Assembly (NCBI RefSeq): GCF_034440735.1
Contig: NZ_CP140098.1
Location: forward strand, 1,109,501-1,173,500
Source of the DNA: Deinococcus sp. AB2017081
GTDB taxonomy: Bacteria; Deinococcota; Deinococci; Deinococcales; Deinococcaceae
DNA length: 64,000 nt
Direction of reading: 5' to 3'
Shown here: piece after piece, positions 28,711 to 39,246 of the stretch
Position numbering within the stretch: the first letter of the stretch is position 1
How the letters are laid out: each line of letters starts with the position of its first letter
Program-made: the position numbers and the translations under genes
Notes under the pieces: model-generated
Told to the model about the DNA's origin: nothing
The model's input: the letters and a program-made list of their open reading frames with translations, nothing else
Databases searched by the model: none

Positions 28711-29136
28711 ATGAGCGACATCCTGACCTGCGCCCAGTGCGGCGCGAAGAACCGCGTGCAGACTGTTCCGGCCGGGCAGGTGCCGGCGTGCGCCCGCTGC
28801 GGCGCGAACCTGCCGTGGCTGCACGACGGCACGGACGACAGCTTCGCCGCCGACATCGTGGCGGGCGTGCCGGTCATCGTGGACTTCTGGGCCCCGTGGT
28901 GCGGGCCGTGCCGCGTGGTCGGGCCGGTGCTGGAGCAGATCGCCCGCGAGCAGGCCGGGAAGGTGCGCGTGGTGAAGGTCAACGTGGACGAGAACCCCCG
29001 CACGCCCGGATCGTTCCAGGTGCAGGGCATTCCCACCATGATCGTGTTCAAGGACGGGCAGCCCGTGGAGCGCATCGTGGGCGCGGTGCCCAAGGGCGAG
29101 ATCGAGCGGACACTGGCGGCCGTCCAGGCGGGCTGA
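28711..29136 (+). CDS. thioredoxin with N-terminal zinc ribbon (TrxC/thioredoxin-2 type)
   Basis: 141 residues. Residues 1-32 hold two CxxC pairs (LTCAQCGAKNR, PACARCGAN) that would bind zinc. The thioredoxin fold follows with the redox site FWAPWCGPCRVV and the cis-Pro in GIPTMIVFKDG. Cytoplasmic disulfide reductase, possibly protecting thiols under copper stress, since it is the last gene of the copZ unit. GAGGG precedes the ATG. Confidence 0.94.
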   Translation: MSDILTCAQCGAKNRVQTVPAGQVPACARCGANLPWLHDGTDDSFAADIVAGVPVIVDFWAPWCGPCRVVGPVLEQIAREQAGKVRVVKVNVDENPRTPGSFQVQGIPTMIVFKDGQPVERIVGAVPKGEIERTLAAVQAG

Positions 29137-29141
29137 CCGGG

Positions 29142-29195
29142 CACCCAGAACCGACGCCGACGAGGGTCTGTCCTCGTCGGCGTCGGTTCTGGGTG
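29142..29195. terminator. 24-base perfect stem between thioredoxin and cstR genes
   Basis: 29142-29165 pairs with 29172-29195 without any mismatch; the loop is GTCTGT. It serves two convergent genes, whose stops are at 29136 and 29203. There is no T-tract. It is the longest perfect hairpin of the window. Confidence 0.8.
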
Positions 29196-29202
29196 GATTC
29201 GT

Positions 29203-29481
29203 CTACCCGCGCAGGAGCTTCACGGCGCGGACGACGTCCTGTGGGGTGACCTTCTCGCCGGGGTGGGCGCGGCAGCCGGACGCGTACTGTTCAAGGATCT
29301 GCTCGCCGGCGGCGTCCAGGGCACTGCGCACGCCAGAGAGCTGGATCAGGATGTCGTGGCAGTCGCGGCCTTCCTCGATCATGCGCTGCAGGCCGCGCAC
29401 CTGGCCCTCGATACGGCGAAGCCGCTTGAGAACCCGTTCGTCCGTGTCGCTGAGGGGTGGGGGAGTGGGCGGGGTCGTCAT
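29203..29481 (-). CDS. cstR: CstR-type persulfide-sensing repressor
   Basis: 92 residues, CsoR superfamily. ERVLKRLRRIEGQVRGLQRMIEEGRDCHDILIQLSGVRSALDAAGEQILEQYASGC: the first Cys is conserved, and the second Cys stands where CsoR has its distal ligand, while the metal-binding His is missing. Such a two-Cys arrangement senses reactive sulfur species through persulfide or disulfide links, as in CstR of Staphylococcus. It is divergent from the cstB-like operon, whose promoter has a G-tract dyad. Start ATG 29481 with AAAGGAA upstream. Confidence 0.87.
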   Translation of the reverse strand: MTTPPTPPPLSDTDERVLKRLRRIEGQVRGLQRMIEEGRDCHDILIQLSGVRSALDAAGEQILEQYASGCRAHPGEKVTPQDVVRAVKLLRG

Positions 29482-29686
29482 GGCGTTCCTTTCGCGGGGT
29501 GGGGTGGGGGAGGCGTGACCCCCAGTATCGCTCAGGTGGGGGGGAAACGGCAGGTGTCGGCGCGACGGCCAGATGATGGGGGTATCGGGAGGGTGCGGTC
29601 GGCGGAGCGGTGCGGGCCGGTGGCCTGTGGTGGATGGCCGGCGCGGGGCGATGTGGATGGAACAGCTGACATGTTCGGTCACTTTG

Positions 29687-29716
29687 TTGACAGTATACCC
29701 CTGGGGGGTTTAGGGT
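29687..29716 (+). promoter_or_regulatory. cstB promoter with G-tract dyad in the spacer
   Basis: TTGACA at 29687-29692 and TAGGGT at 29711-29716 are 18 bases apart. The spacer holds ATACCCC-T-GGGGGGTTT (29695-29711), the type of dyad bound by CstR/CsoR proteins. It predicts repression by the divergent cstR product until persulfides appear. Confidence 0.65.
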
Positions 29717-29771
29717 CAAGCCATCCGGAACGGGCCAGTCCTTCCACAGCCGGTTCCGCCAGGAGACCCGC

Positions 29772-31160
<1,389 letters not shown>

Positions 31161-31253
31161 ACGCGACCGCGTCGGAGCTGGCCGGAATCAGGTCGGCTCC
31201 GGCCGTCTGACCCTCCACAGTCCCTCCGTTCCCATCCTTCCAGGGCGGCCCAG

Positions 31254-31595
31254 ATGATCGCATTCTTCAGGAACCTCGTGAGCGGCCTCCAGGGCCCACC
31301 GTCCCTCAGCCCGCAGGAAGCACAGGCGCTCGTGACGTCCGGCGCGGTGCTGCTCGACGTCCGCAGCGCCGCCGAACGTAAGGCGCTGTCCATTCCCGGC
31401 AGCACGCACATTCCCCTGGGCGACCTGCCCGCCAGGCTGACCACCCTCCCGAAGGGCAGGATCATCGTGTGCCAGTGCGCCAGCGGTGCGCGCAGCGCCC
31501 AGGCGACCCGCCTCCTCACGGACGCCGGCCTGGATGCCCGCAACCTCGGCGGCGGGATCACCGCATGGCGCGGCGCGGGCCTGCCCACCAGGTAG
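31254..31595 (+). CDS. rhodanese-like sulfurtransferase
   Basis: 113 residues. Short N-terminal helix (MIAFFRNLVSGLQG), then a single rhodanese domain: LLDVRSAAERKALSIPGSTHIPLGDLPAR, and the active-site loop VCQCASGARSAQAT, in which the second Cys is the catalytic one. Carries persulfide sulfur on Cys. Located 93 bases after cstB on the same strand; probably handles sulfur from the CstB reaction. C-terminal AWRGAGLP is typical. Confidence 0.92.
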   Translation: MIAFFRNLVSGLQGPPSLSPQEAQALVTSGAVLLDVRSAAERKALSIPGSTHIPLGDLPARLTTLPKGRIIVCQCASGARSAQATRLLTDAGLDARNLGGGITAWRGAGLPTR

Positions 31596-31626
31596 ACGCA
31601 CCGATCCACCCACAGGAGACGAACGC

Positions 31627-31944
31627 ATGAGCTACACAGACATCTTCACCGCTGAACTCGACGCCACCCTCCGTGACGGAGCCGCCCTGTACGACGTCCG
31701 GGAACCGGGCGAGTACACGCAGGGCCACCTCCCCGGCGCGATCAACATCCCCCTCTCCGAACTCCAGGGCCGCGAGGGCGAGATCCAGACCCCCGCCGTG
31801 ATCGTGTGCCTCAGCGGCGGGCGCAGTGCCCAGGTGGCCTCATACCTGGCCACGCAGGGCCGGACGGGCGTGATGAACCTCTCTGGCGGCACGCTGGGCT
31901 GGATGCGCGAGGGCCGCGAGATCCGCACCGGCGACCAGCCGTGA
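31627..31944 (+). CDS. rhodanese-like sulfurtransferase
   Basis: 105 residues. Single rhodanese domain with LYDVREPGEYTQGHLPGAINIPLSEL and the active loop VIVCLSGGRSAQVA carrying one Cys. Start ATG 31627 with AGGAGACG upstream. Third gene of the persulfide unit; it differs from the previous one in the loop residues after Cys (LSGGRS against ASGARS), which suggests a different sulfur acceptor. Convergent with hisIE. Confidence 0.92.
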   Translation: MSYTDIFTAELDATLRDGAALYDVREPGEYTQGHLPGAINIPLSELQGREGEIQTPAVIVCLSGGRSAQVASYLATQGRTGVMNLSGGTLGWMREGREIRTGDQP

Positions 31945-32045
31945 CCCGCACGGCATGATCGTCGCGTGGATCGGCGCGGCCCTGATCGGCCGGTGCGGAT
32001 TCGGGTCGGCTTCCCTCGACGTCGGCGGGGTGACCCGACTTCCGT

Positions 32046-32705
32046 CTATCCCACTTCTTTAGGCCCCTTGAGTCCGGTCTTCCCCTCACGGGCCTGGAGT
32101 ACGGCCGCGACGTCGCCGGGGGACACGCCGACCTCGGCCAGGGCGAACAGCAGGTGGAACATCAGGTCGGCGGCCTCGGTGGCGAGTTCGGCGCGGTCGG
32201 CGTTCTTGGCGGCCAGGAGCACCTCGCCAGCCTCCTCACTGATCTTCTTCAGCACGCGGTCAATGCCGCCGGCGTGCAATCTCGCCACGTAACTGTTTTC
32301 TGGCAGCGTGGCGAGACGCTCGGAGATCGTGGCGTACACGCGTTCCAGCGTGCCGTCCAGGCCGGCGGCGGGCGCGGTGCCGTCCAGCAGGGGGCGGTGG
32401 AAGCAGGAGTACTCGCCGGTGTGGCATGCCGGCCCCGTCTGCTCGACGCGGTACAGGACGCTGTCGCCGTCGCAGTCGAGCTGCACGTCCACGACGCGCT
32501 GGGTGTGGCCGCTCGTCGCGCCCTTGACCCACTGCTCGCCACGCGAGCGCGACCAGTACGTGGCCTCGCGCGTGCTCAGGGTGCGCTCGATCGCGGCCCG
32601 GTCGGCGTACGCCTGCATCAGCACCGCGCCGGTGCGTGCGTCCTGCGTGACGACCGCCACGAGGCCGTCCGCGCCGAAGCGCACGTCGTCCAGCGCGGCG
32701 CTCAC
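32046..32705 (-). CDS. hisIE: phosphoribosyl-AMP cyclohydrolase/phosphoribosyl-ATP pyrophosphatase
   Basis: 219 residues, bifunctional, steps two and three of histidine synthesis. The HisI part (residues about 1-110) has [56 protein letters not shown] and the zinc/metal site CHTGEYSCF. The HisE part has [40 protein letters not shown] and [16 protein letters not shown] 32705 is used as start because GGAGGG lies just upstream; ATG 32717 would add four residues but has none. The start overlaps the hisF stop. Confidence 0.95.
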   Translation of the reverse strand: MSAALDDVRFGADGLVAVVTQDARTGAVLMQAYADRAAIERTLSTREATYWSRSRGEQWVKGATSGHTQRVVDVQLDCDGDSVLYRVEQTGPACHTGEYSCFHRPLLDGTAPAAGLDGTLERVYATISERLATLPENSYVARLHAGGIDRVLKKISEEAGEVLLAAKNADRAELATEAADLMFHLLFALAEVGVSPGDVAAVLQAREGKTGLKGPKEVG

Positions 32706-33493
32706 GCGTCCCTCCATTCGGGACGCACCGGGACGCCCTGGCCGTGCAGGTACGCCTTCACCTGCGGCACCGTCAGCTCCCCGAAGTGGAACACGCTGGC
32801 GGCCAGGGCGGCGTCCGCGTGCCCGCCGTCCGGGCCGCCGAGCAGCACGTCGCGGAAGTCTTCCAGCCTGCCCGCGCCGCCCGAGGCGATCACGGGGAGA
32901 TCCACGGCCTGCGACACGGCGCGCGTGGCCTCCAGGTCGAAGCCGGCGCGGGTGCCGTCGGCGTCCATGATGTTCAGGCAGATCTCGCCCGCGCCGAGGG
33001 TCTGGCCCGTCACGGCCCACTCGATCAGGTCGCGGCCGGTGTCCACGCGGCCGCCGGCGCGGTGCACGTTCCAGCCGCTGCCGTCCGGGCGGCGCTTGGC
33101 GTCGATGGAGAGCATCACGCACTGCGCGCCGTGGTGGTCGCTGGCCTCGCGGATCAGCTCCGGGCGGGTGAGCGCGCCGGAGTTCACGCTGATCTTGTCC
33201 GCGCCGGCCAGCAGCAGCGAGCGGAAATCGGACAGGGCATTGACGCCGCCGCCGATGGTCAGGGGCATCATCACCTGCTCGGCGACCTGCGCGGCCACGT
33301 CCAGCATCAGTGAACGGCCCTCATGGGTGGCGGTGATGTCGTAGAACACCAGTTCGTCGGCCTGCTGCGCCTCGTAGGCCTGGGCCAGGGTCAGCGGATC
33401 GCCGGCGTCGCGGTGGTCCTCGAAGAAGCGGACGTTCTTCACCACCCGGCCGCTCTGCACGTCCAGGCAGGGAATGATGCGCTTGGTCAGCAT
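32702..33493 (-). CDS. hisF: imidazole glycerol phosphate synthase cyclase subunit
   Basis: 263 residues, (beta-alpha)8 barrel. [22 protein letters not shown] with the catalytic Asp in [60 protein letters not shown] with the second catalytic Asp and [10 protein letters not shown]. Uses ammonia from HisH to form the imidazole ring. The start MLTKRI (ATG 33493) is the normal N-terminus. Coupled with hisIE. hisH is not in the window. Confidence 0.96.
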   Translation of the reverse strand: MLTKRIIPCLDVQSGRVVKNVRFFEDHRDAGDPLTLAQAYEAQQADELVFYDITATHEGRSLMLDVAAQVAEQVMMPLTIGGGVNALSDFRSLLLAGADKISVNSGALTRPELIREASDHHGAQCVMLSIDAKRRPDGSGWNVHRAGGRVDTGRDLIEWAVTGQTLGAGEICLNIMDADGTRAGFDLEATRAVSQAVDLPVIASGGAGRLEDFRDVLLGGPDGGHADAALAASVFHFGELTVPQVKAYLHGQGVPVRPEWRDA

Positions 33494-33599
33494 GGCGGGC
33501 AGTCTACCCGCGCTGGAGGTGGCGGGCACCGTGCCTGTCGAGGTGCCGCCCCAGCCACCCAACTGTGCCAAATCTTTAAAGAATCTTCATGCTCTTTGA

Positions 33600-33605
33600 T
33601 AGAAT
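33600..33605 (+). promoter_or_regulatory. -10 box of the response regulator gene
   Basis: TAGAAT at 33600-33605 within an AT-rich stretch (33572-33610) that stands out in this GC-rich region; a weak -35 TTAAAG lies 18 bases upstream. About 86 bases before the start codon. Confidence 0.45.
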
Positions 33606-33690
33606 CTGTACAGGGCAGGAATCGCTGGCCCGGACGGCTCGTCATGAACCGTGTTCACTCGCCGCCAGCCTGGTTCAATCTGGGAGAGAC

Positions 33691-34131
33691 GTGAAGACCC
33701 GCAGGATCCTGCTCGTAGACGACAACCCGAATGATCTGGAACTGGCGATGAACGCGTTCGGCGAGATGGGCAGTGACGGCATCGATTATCAGGTCGGTGT
33801 GGCCAGCAGCGGCGTCGAGGCCATCTCGATCATCCGGGACGCGCTGAGACGCGGCACCGAGCACCTGCCGGACCTGATCCTGCTGGATCTCAAGATGCCC
33901 CAGATGGACGGTCTGGCCGTGCTGGACGCCATCCGTGCCGAGGAAGAGCTGCGTACCATTCCGGTCGTGATGCTCACCACCAGCGGGGAAGACCGGGACA
34001 TCCGCGATTCCTATGCCCACGGCGCGAGTGCCTACGTGATCAAGCCGCTGGACTTCACCCAGTTCCGCGAGGCCATGCACACCATCCGCTCGTTCTGGAC
34101 GAATCTGAACCGGCACCCGCGCCTGAACTGA
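33691..34131 (+). CDS. single-domain response regulator, Rcp1-like
   Basis: 146 residues made of one receiver domain. [20 protein letters not shown] gives the acidic pair, [13 protein letters not shown] the phospho-acceptor Asp, [10 protein letters not shown] the Thr and [11 protein letters not shown] the Lys. No output domain. The longer loop after helix 1 and the PLDF ending are like cyanobacterial Rcp1 and the regulators paired with bacteriophytochromes or hybrid histidine kinases. No kinase is nearby, so its partner is encoded elsewhere. GTG 33691 with GGGAGAG upstream was chosen. Confidence 0.93.
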   Translation: MKTRRILLVDDNPNDLELAMNAFGEMGSDGIDYQVGVASSGVEAISIIRDALRRGTEHLPDLILLDLKMPQMDGLAVLDAIRAEEELRTIPVVMLTTSGEDRDIRDSYAHGASAYVIKPLDFTQFREAMHTIRSFWTNLNRHPRLN

Positions 34132-34194
34132 GCGCGTCTTGCGCGGCCCTTCACGCCGCCGGTCACGCCGTCCGGCCTCCCGTAAGCTGGAGTC

Positions 34195-35022
<828 letters not shown>

Positions 35023-35060
35023 CCGCGGGCGAGGTGCGCCGGACGGCGAGGCGCAGGGCA

Positions 35061-35095
35061 CCGGCCGTGCCCGGGGGTTCCAGAGGCACGGCCGG
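35061..35095. terminator. hairpin between DUF72 and hemD-like gene
   Basis: Eleven-base perfect stem CCGGCCGTGCC 35061-35071 with GGCACGGCCGG 35085-35095; loop of 13 bases. It stands between convergent genes. Confidence 0.65.
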
Positions 35096-35162
35096 CCAGA
35101 TCGTCGCGGGGAGGTGGAGCGGTGCATCCCGGCAGTCCGCTCCGGCTCCGGGGTGCAAGGGG

Positions 35163-35999
35163 TCAGCCGGTCTTGCGCAGCGTCCGCTCGGCGATGATGC
35201 CCGGCGCGTGCTCGGCGGCGGTGCGCACCAGGATGCCCATCTTGTGCGGGTTGGCCTCCAGGTCGATGCGCAGGCCCAGGTCGGCCGCGGCCTCGCTGCA
35301 CGCCGGGCCGATGCTCACGAGCACCAGACGGTTCAGGGCGGCGCGGGTCTCGTCGAGCAGGCCCATCTTCTCGGCGTATTTCAGGAAGTGCAGGATCTGC
35401 GTGCCGCTGGACAGCAGCAGGATGTCGGGGCCCCCCAGCACCACGTCGCGCACGGCCTGCGCGAGCGGCGCGGTGTCGAGCGGGAACGCGCAGCGGTACA
35501 CGGGCACCGAGCTCACGCGGATCCCGACGTAGCCGAGTTCGCGCAGCATGGCGGTGGGCGTGGCCTCGCCGTACTCCAGGATCACGGCGTGCTGACCGCG
35601 TTCCAGGCGCGCACTCAGGGCCTCCATGACCTCCTGCCAGGTGTGCGGGCGGGGCACATTCACGCCGGTCAGCCCGAACTCCTTGAGCGCCTGCAGGGGC
35701 TTGCTGCCGCGCGCGATCAGCGGCACGTCCCTCAGGAGATCCAGCAGCGCGGGGTCGCGGGCCACGAGTTCCCGCAGGAACAGCCGCGTGCCCACGCCGG
35801 TCATGCACGCGAGCGCGTGGATCATGCCGCCGCGCAGGTCCCGCTCGAAGGCGGCCAGCGGCTGGGTCAGATCCAGCTTCTGCTCGCGCATGCTGGGGGC
35901 CACGGTGGCGTGACCGCCGTACTTCTCGATCAGCGTGGCCATCTCCTCGCTGCGCCGGGATTCCAGGCTCAGAACCTTCAGACCGCCGAACCAATCCAT
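35163..35999 (-). CDS. uroporphyrinogen-III synthase-like protein (HemD)
   Basis: 278 residues. GGLKVLSLESRRSEEMATLIEKYGGHATVAPSM at the start and the two-domain pattern of HemD (GTRLF, IARGSKPLQALKEFGL, VILEYGEAT, VPVYRCAFP, DILLLSSGTQILHFLKYA, VSIGPACSEAAADLGL, NPHKMGILV). HemD closes the tetrapyrrole ring to uroporphyrinogen III. Its place as last gene of the nirB-nirD unit fits the need for sirohaem in nitrite reductase. It overlaps nirD by 22 bases. A regulator function, as in some HemD fusions, is not supported, as no DNA-binding domain is present. Confidence 0.83.
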   Translation of the reverse strand: MDWFGGLKVLSLESRRSEEMATLIEKYGGHATVAPSMREQKLDLTQPLAAFERDLRGGMIHALACMTGVGTRLFLRELVARDPALLDLLRDVPLIARGSKPLQALKEFGLTGVNVPRPHTWQEVMEALSARLERGQHAVILEYGEATPTAMLRELGYVGIRVSSVPVYRCAFPLDTAPLAQAVRDVVLGGPDILLLSSGTQILHFLKYAEKMGLLDETRAALNRLVLVSIGPACSEAAADLGLRIDLEANPHKMGILVRTAAEHAPGIIAERTLRKTG

Positions 36000-36352
36000 A
36001 CGTCACCTCCCTCCACCCGCACCGGGTACGTGGGAAGCGCGGTGGCCGGGTCGTCGAGGGACTCGCCGGTCGCGAGATCGAAGGCGTTCTTCAGCAGCGG
36101 CGAGGCGACCTTCACGCGCGTCTCGCCGCCCTTCGTGTAGCTGCCGGTCAGGCCGCGCGAGATGACGTTCGCGCCGGTGCGGGGATCGCGGTTGCCGACG
36201 GCGTACACTCGGCCGGCGACGTGGAACACGGCGACCTGCTCGCCGTTCACGAGGGCACACACGCCCAGGCCGGGCAGGATGTCGCGCAGGGCGCACACGG
36301 CCGTCCACGAGGACGACGGCGCGGAGGACGGGGGAGAGGACATCAGGGTCAT
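35978..36352 (-). CDS. nirD: nitrite reductase small subunit NirD
   Basis: 124 residues of the Rieske-like NirD family: WTAVCALRDILPGLGVCALVNGEQVAVFHVAGRVYAVGNRDPRTGANVISRGLTG and VASPLLKNAFDLATGESLDDP. As in NirD proteins, the Cys/His pairs that hold the [2Fe-2S] cluster of true Rieske proteins are missing. It stabilises the NirB catalytic subunit. ATG 36352 has AAGGAG six bases upstream. 112 bases after nirB. Confidence 0.92.
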   Translation of the reverse strand: MTLMSSPPSSAPSSSWTAVCALRDILPGLGVCALVNGEQVAVFHVAGRVYAVGNRDPRTGANVISRGLTGSYTKGGETRVKVASPLLKNAFDLATGESLDDPATALPTYPVRVEGGDVWIGSAV

Positions 36353-36464
36353 GCGGGACTCCTTGGGGGAGGGGTGTGCGGGGAAGGGGACGTGGATGAC
36401 GGGCGCAGCGGCGGTTGTCGTTGTTGTCCGACCACGCCCCATCCGGTGCGGATCGTCACGGCGC

Positions 36465-39026
36465 TCAGTCGTCGCCGCCGGCCATCGGCAGCGGGACGAG
36501 TTCATGCAGGGAGGCGGGGCGGATCTGGCCGCGCTCGTCGACCCACTGGATGCCGTCGTCGCGGGCATCCGAGTTCACGAAGGTGCGGAAGCGGGCGCGG
36601 ATGGCGGGGTCGGCGACCGCCGCGGCCCACTCGTCCTGGTACGTGCCGACGTGCCGCGCCATCTCGGCGTCGAGCTCGGCGCACAGGCCCAGGCGGTCGT
36701 CGATGATCACACTGCGCAGGTAGTCCAGGCCGCCCTCGAGGTTCTCCAGCCACGTGCTGGTGCGCTGCAGGCGGTCGGCGGTGCGCACGTAGAACATCAG
36801 GTAGCGGTCGAGCAGCGTGATGACCTCGTTCTCGCTCAGGTCGCTGGCGAGCAGCACGGCGTGCTTGGGCGTCACGCCGCCGTTGCCGCCCACGTACACG
36901 TTCCAGCCCTTCTCGGTGGCGATGATGCCGAAGTCCTTGCTGCGGGCCTCGGCGCACTCGCGGGTGCAGCCGGACACGCCGCTCTTGAGCTTGTGCGGGC
37001 TGCGCAGGCCGCGGTAGCGCAGCTCCAGCCGCACGGCGAGGGAGGTGGAGTCCTGCACGCCGTAGCGGCACCACGTGCTGCCGACGCAGCTCTTGACGGT
37101 GCGCAGGCTCTTGCCGTACGCGTGCCCGCTCTCGAAGCCCGCCGCGATGAGTTCCTCCCAGATGGCCGGGAGGTCGTCGCGGTGCGCGCCGAGCAGGTCG
37201 ATGCGCTGCCCGCCGGTGATCTTGCAGTACAGCCCGAAGCGTTTGGCGACCGCCCCGATGGCGATCAGGCCCTCGGCGGTGATCTCGCCGCCCGGCACGC
37301 GCGGCATGACCGAGTACGTGCCGTTCTTCTGGATGTTCGCCAGGAACGCGTCGTTGGTGTCCTGCAGCGGCGCATGTTCGGGCTTCACGATGAGGTCGTT
37401 GTGCAGGCTCGCCAGGATGCTGCCCACCGCGGGCTTGCAGATCTCGCAGCCCAGGCCGGTGCCGTGCGCGGCGAGCACCTCGTCCCAGGTGGTGTGCCCC
37501 TTCACGCGGATCACGTCGAACAGTTCCTGCCGGGAGTACGGGTAGTGCTCGCACACGTGGTTCGTGACCGTCTCGCCCAGGCGGCGCAGTTCACTCTGCA
37601 GCAGGCCGTGCATGCTGGGCACGCAGCCGCCGCAGCCGGTGCCCGCGCCGGTGCACGTCTTCAGGCTCGCCACGTCGCGCGCGCCGTCACCGATCGCGGC
37701 GCACAGGGCGCTGGCGCGGACGTTCTCGCACGAGCACACCAGCGCGTCGGCGGACGTCATGACGGCCCCGCCGGGCAGCGGCGGCACGATCAGCGTCTCG
37801 GGCGGCACGGTCAGGGTCGTGCCGGACAGCGTCAGGTCGAGCAGGTCGCTGTAGCGGGAAGTGTCGCCCACCAGCAGGCCGCCCAGCACCGCCTTGCCAT
37901 CGGCCGACAGCACCAGCTTGGAGTACGTACCGCGCACGTTGTCGCTCAGGCTGACCGTGCGGGAGTCTGGCGTCGCGCCCTTCGCGTCGCCGAAGGAGCC
38001 GACCTCCACGCCCAGCAGTTTGAGCTTGGTGGACAGGTCGGCCCCGCGGAAGTGCAGCGGCTCGCCGTCCAGCACGCCCACGCTGCGCAGGATGTTCGCG
38101 GCCGCCACCTTCGCCATCTGGTAGCCGGGGGCCACGAGGCCATACACGCGCCCGTCGTGCAGGGCGCACTCGCCCACCGCGTACACGTGCGGGTCACTGG
38201 TGCGGCCCGTGTCGTCGATCTGGATCCCGCCGCGCTCGCCCACGGTCAGGCCGGCGGCGCGGGCGAGGTCGTCGCGCGGGCGGATGCCGGCCGAGAAGAC
38301 CAGCAGATCCGTGTCGAGGTGCGTGCCGTCGGCGAAGTCCAGGCCGGACACGCCCCCGGCGGCGTCCACCGTGAGCTGCGTGGTGGCCCTGCTGACGTGC
38401 ACGCCGATGCCCATGGCCTCGATGGTGCGCTTCAGTGTCGCGCCGCCCTCGGGGTCGAGCTGCGCGGGCATCAGGTGCGGCGCGAACTCCACGACGTGCG
38501 TCTCCAGGCCCAGCTTGCGCAGCGCCCCGGCGGCCTCCAGGCCGAGCAGGCCGCCGCCGATGACCGTGCCGGTCTTCGCGTGCGTGGCGGCCTCCCGGAT
38601 CGCGTCGAGGTCGTCGAGGGTGCGGTACACGAACACGCCCGCCGCGTCCCGGCCGGGCACGGGCGGCACGAAGGGGAACGAGCCGGTGGCGAACACGGCC
38701 GCGTCGTAGTCGAGCACGCGCCCGGCGACGGTCACGGTGCGGCCGGTCACGTCGACGTGCTCGGCCTTTCCGTACACGACCGTCACGCCCTGCTCGGCGT
38801 AGCCGTCCTCGGTGGCCAGCGCCAGGTCGGGGCGGGGGTCGTCGAAGTGTGAGGAGAGGTGCACGCGGTCGTAGGCGAGGCGGGGTTCCTCGCTGATCAC
38901 GGTGATGTGCAGGGCGGTCGCGTCGGCGTGGGCGCGCAGCTGGTCGACCAGGCGGTGGCCGACCATGCCGTTGCCGATCACCACAACGTGCGGGCGGTGC
39001 GGAGCTGGGTTGGGGGTGTTCGTCAT
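36465..39026 (-). CDS. nirB: assimilatory nitrite reductase [NAD(P)H] large subunit NirB
   Basis: 853 residues. N-terminal FAD/NAD(P)H domain (HVVVIGNGMVGHRLVDQL, ISEEPRLAYDRVHLSS, FATGSFPFVPPVPG, GGGLLGLEAAGAL), BFD-like [2Fe-2S] domains (VCSCENV, CTGAGTGCGGCVP, LGCEICKPAVGS) and a C-terminal sirohaem-[4Fe-4S] domain with VKSCVGSTWCRYG and SGCTRECAEA. Reduces nitrite to ammonium in the cytoplasm. The start MTNTPNPAPHRP (ATG 39026) follows GGGAGGAGAT. First gene of the unit nirB-nirD-hemD. Confidence 0.96.
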   Translation of the reverse strand: MTNTPNPAPHRPHVVVIGNGMVGHRLVDQLRAHADATALHITVISEEPRLAYDRVHLSSHFDDPRPDLALATEDGYAEQGVTVVYGKAEHVDVTGRTVTVAGRVLDYDAAVFATGSFPFVPPVPGRDAAGVFVYRTLDDLDAIREAATHAKTGTVIGGGLLGLEAAGALRKLGLETHVVEFAPHLMPAQLDPEGGATLKRTIEAMGIGVHVSRATTQLTVDAAGGVSGLDFADGTHLDTDLLVFSAGIRPRDDLARAAGLTVGERGGIQIDDTGRTSDPHVYAVGECALHDGRVYGLVAPGYQMAKVAAANILRSVGVLDGEPLHFRGADLSTKLKLLGVEVGSFGDAKGATPDSRTVSLSDNVRGTYSKLVLSADGKAVLGGLLVGDTSRYSDLLDLTLSGTTLTVPPETLIVPPLPGGAVMTSADALVCSCENVRASALCAAIGDGARDVASLKTCTGAGTGCGGCVPSMHGLLQSELRRLGETVTNHVCEHYPYSRQELFDVIRVKGHTTWDEVLAAHGTGLGCEICKPAVGSILASLHNDLIVKPEHAPLQDTNDAFLANIQKNGTYSVMPRVPGGEITAEGLIAIGAVAKRFGLYCKITGGQRIDLLGAHRDDLPAIWEELIAAGFESGHAYGKSLRTVKSCVGSTWCRYGVQDSTSLAVRLELRYRGLRSPHKLKSGVSGCTRECAEARSKDFGIIATEKGWNVYVGGNGGVTPKHAVLLASDLSENEVITLLDRYLMFYVRTADRLQRTSTWLENLEGGLDYLRSVIIDDRLGLCAELDAEMARHVGTYQDEWAAAVADPAIRARFRTFVNSDARDDGIQWVDERGQIRPASLHELVPLPMAGGDD

Positions 39027-39085
39027 ATCTCCTCCCGGGGGCGTGCCACCTTCGCACGCAGGCCGGAGTGGCCTCCGTCGCGCCC

Positions 39086-39115
39086 TATTGAGCAGGATTG
39101 GATGCAGATTGTCAA
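39086..39115 (-). promoter_or_regulatory. nirB promoter
   Basis: On the minus strand TTGACA (plus 39110-39115) with TCAATA 18 bases downstream (plus 39086-39091), about 60 bases before the nirB start. Confidence 0.5.
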
Positions 39116-39185
39116 GCTGATCCTGTCCAAAACGGCAAAATATGATGGACACCCTGCACAAGTGTAGACAGATCGTGCGAAATGT

Positions 39186-39219
39186 TGGCCAATCTGGTGA
39201 CGCCAGACCGGTTTGGCCT
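39186..39219. promoter_or_regulatory. nested dyads in the nirB-nitrate reductase intergenic region
   Basis: An outer pair of TTGGCC copies stands near 39186 and 39213, a direct repeat or half-dyad; inside is TCTGG-TGACG-CCAGA (39193-39207). TTGACG at 39219-39224 could be the -35 of the divergent nitrate reductase gene. A common regulator of both directions is likely; its identity is not known and no NtcA-, NsrR- or NtrC-type gene lies in the window. Confidence 0.4.
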
Positions 39220-39246
39220 TGACGTGGTATCCACCAGACAGGCAAC

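Noticed and set aside
31945..32045. Terminator or small RNA between the rhodanese gene and hisIE
   Set aside because: Only weak GGGTC/GACCC pairing was seen, not better than chance in GC-rich DNA.
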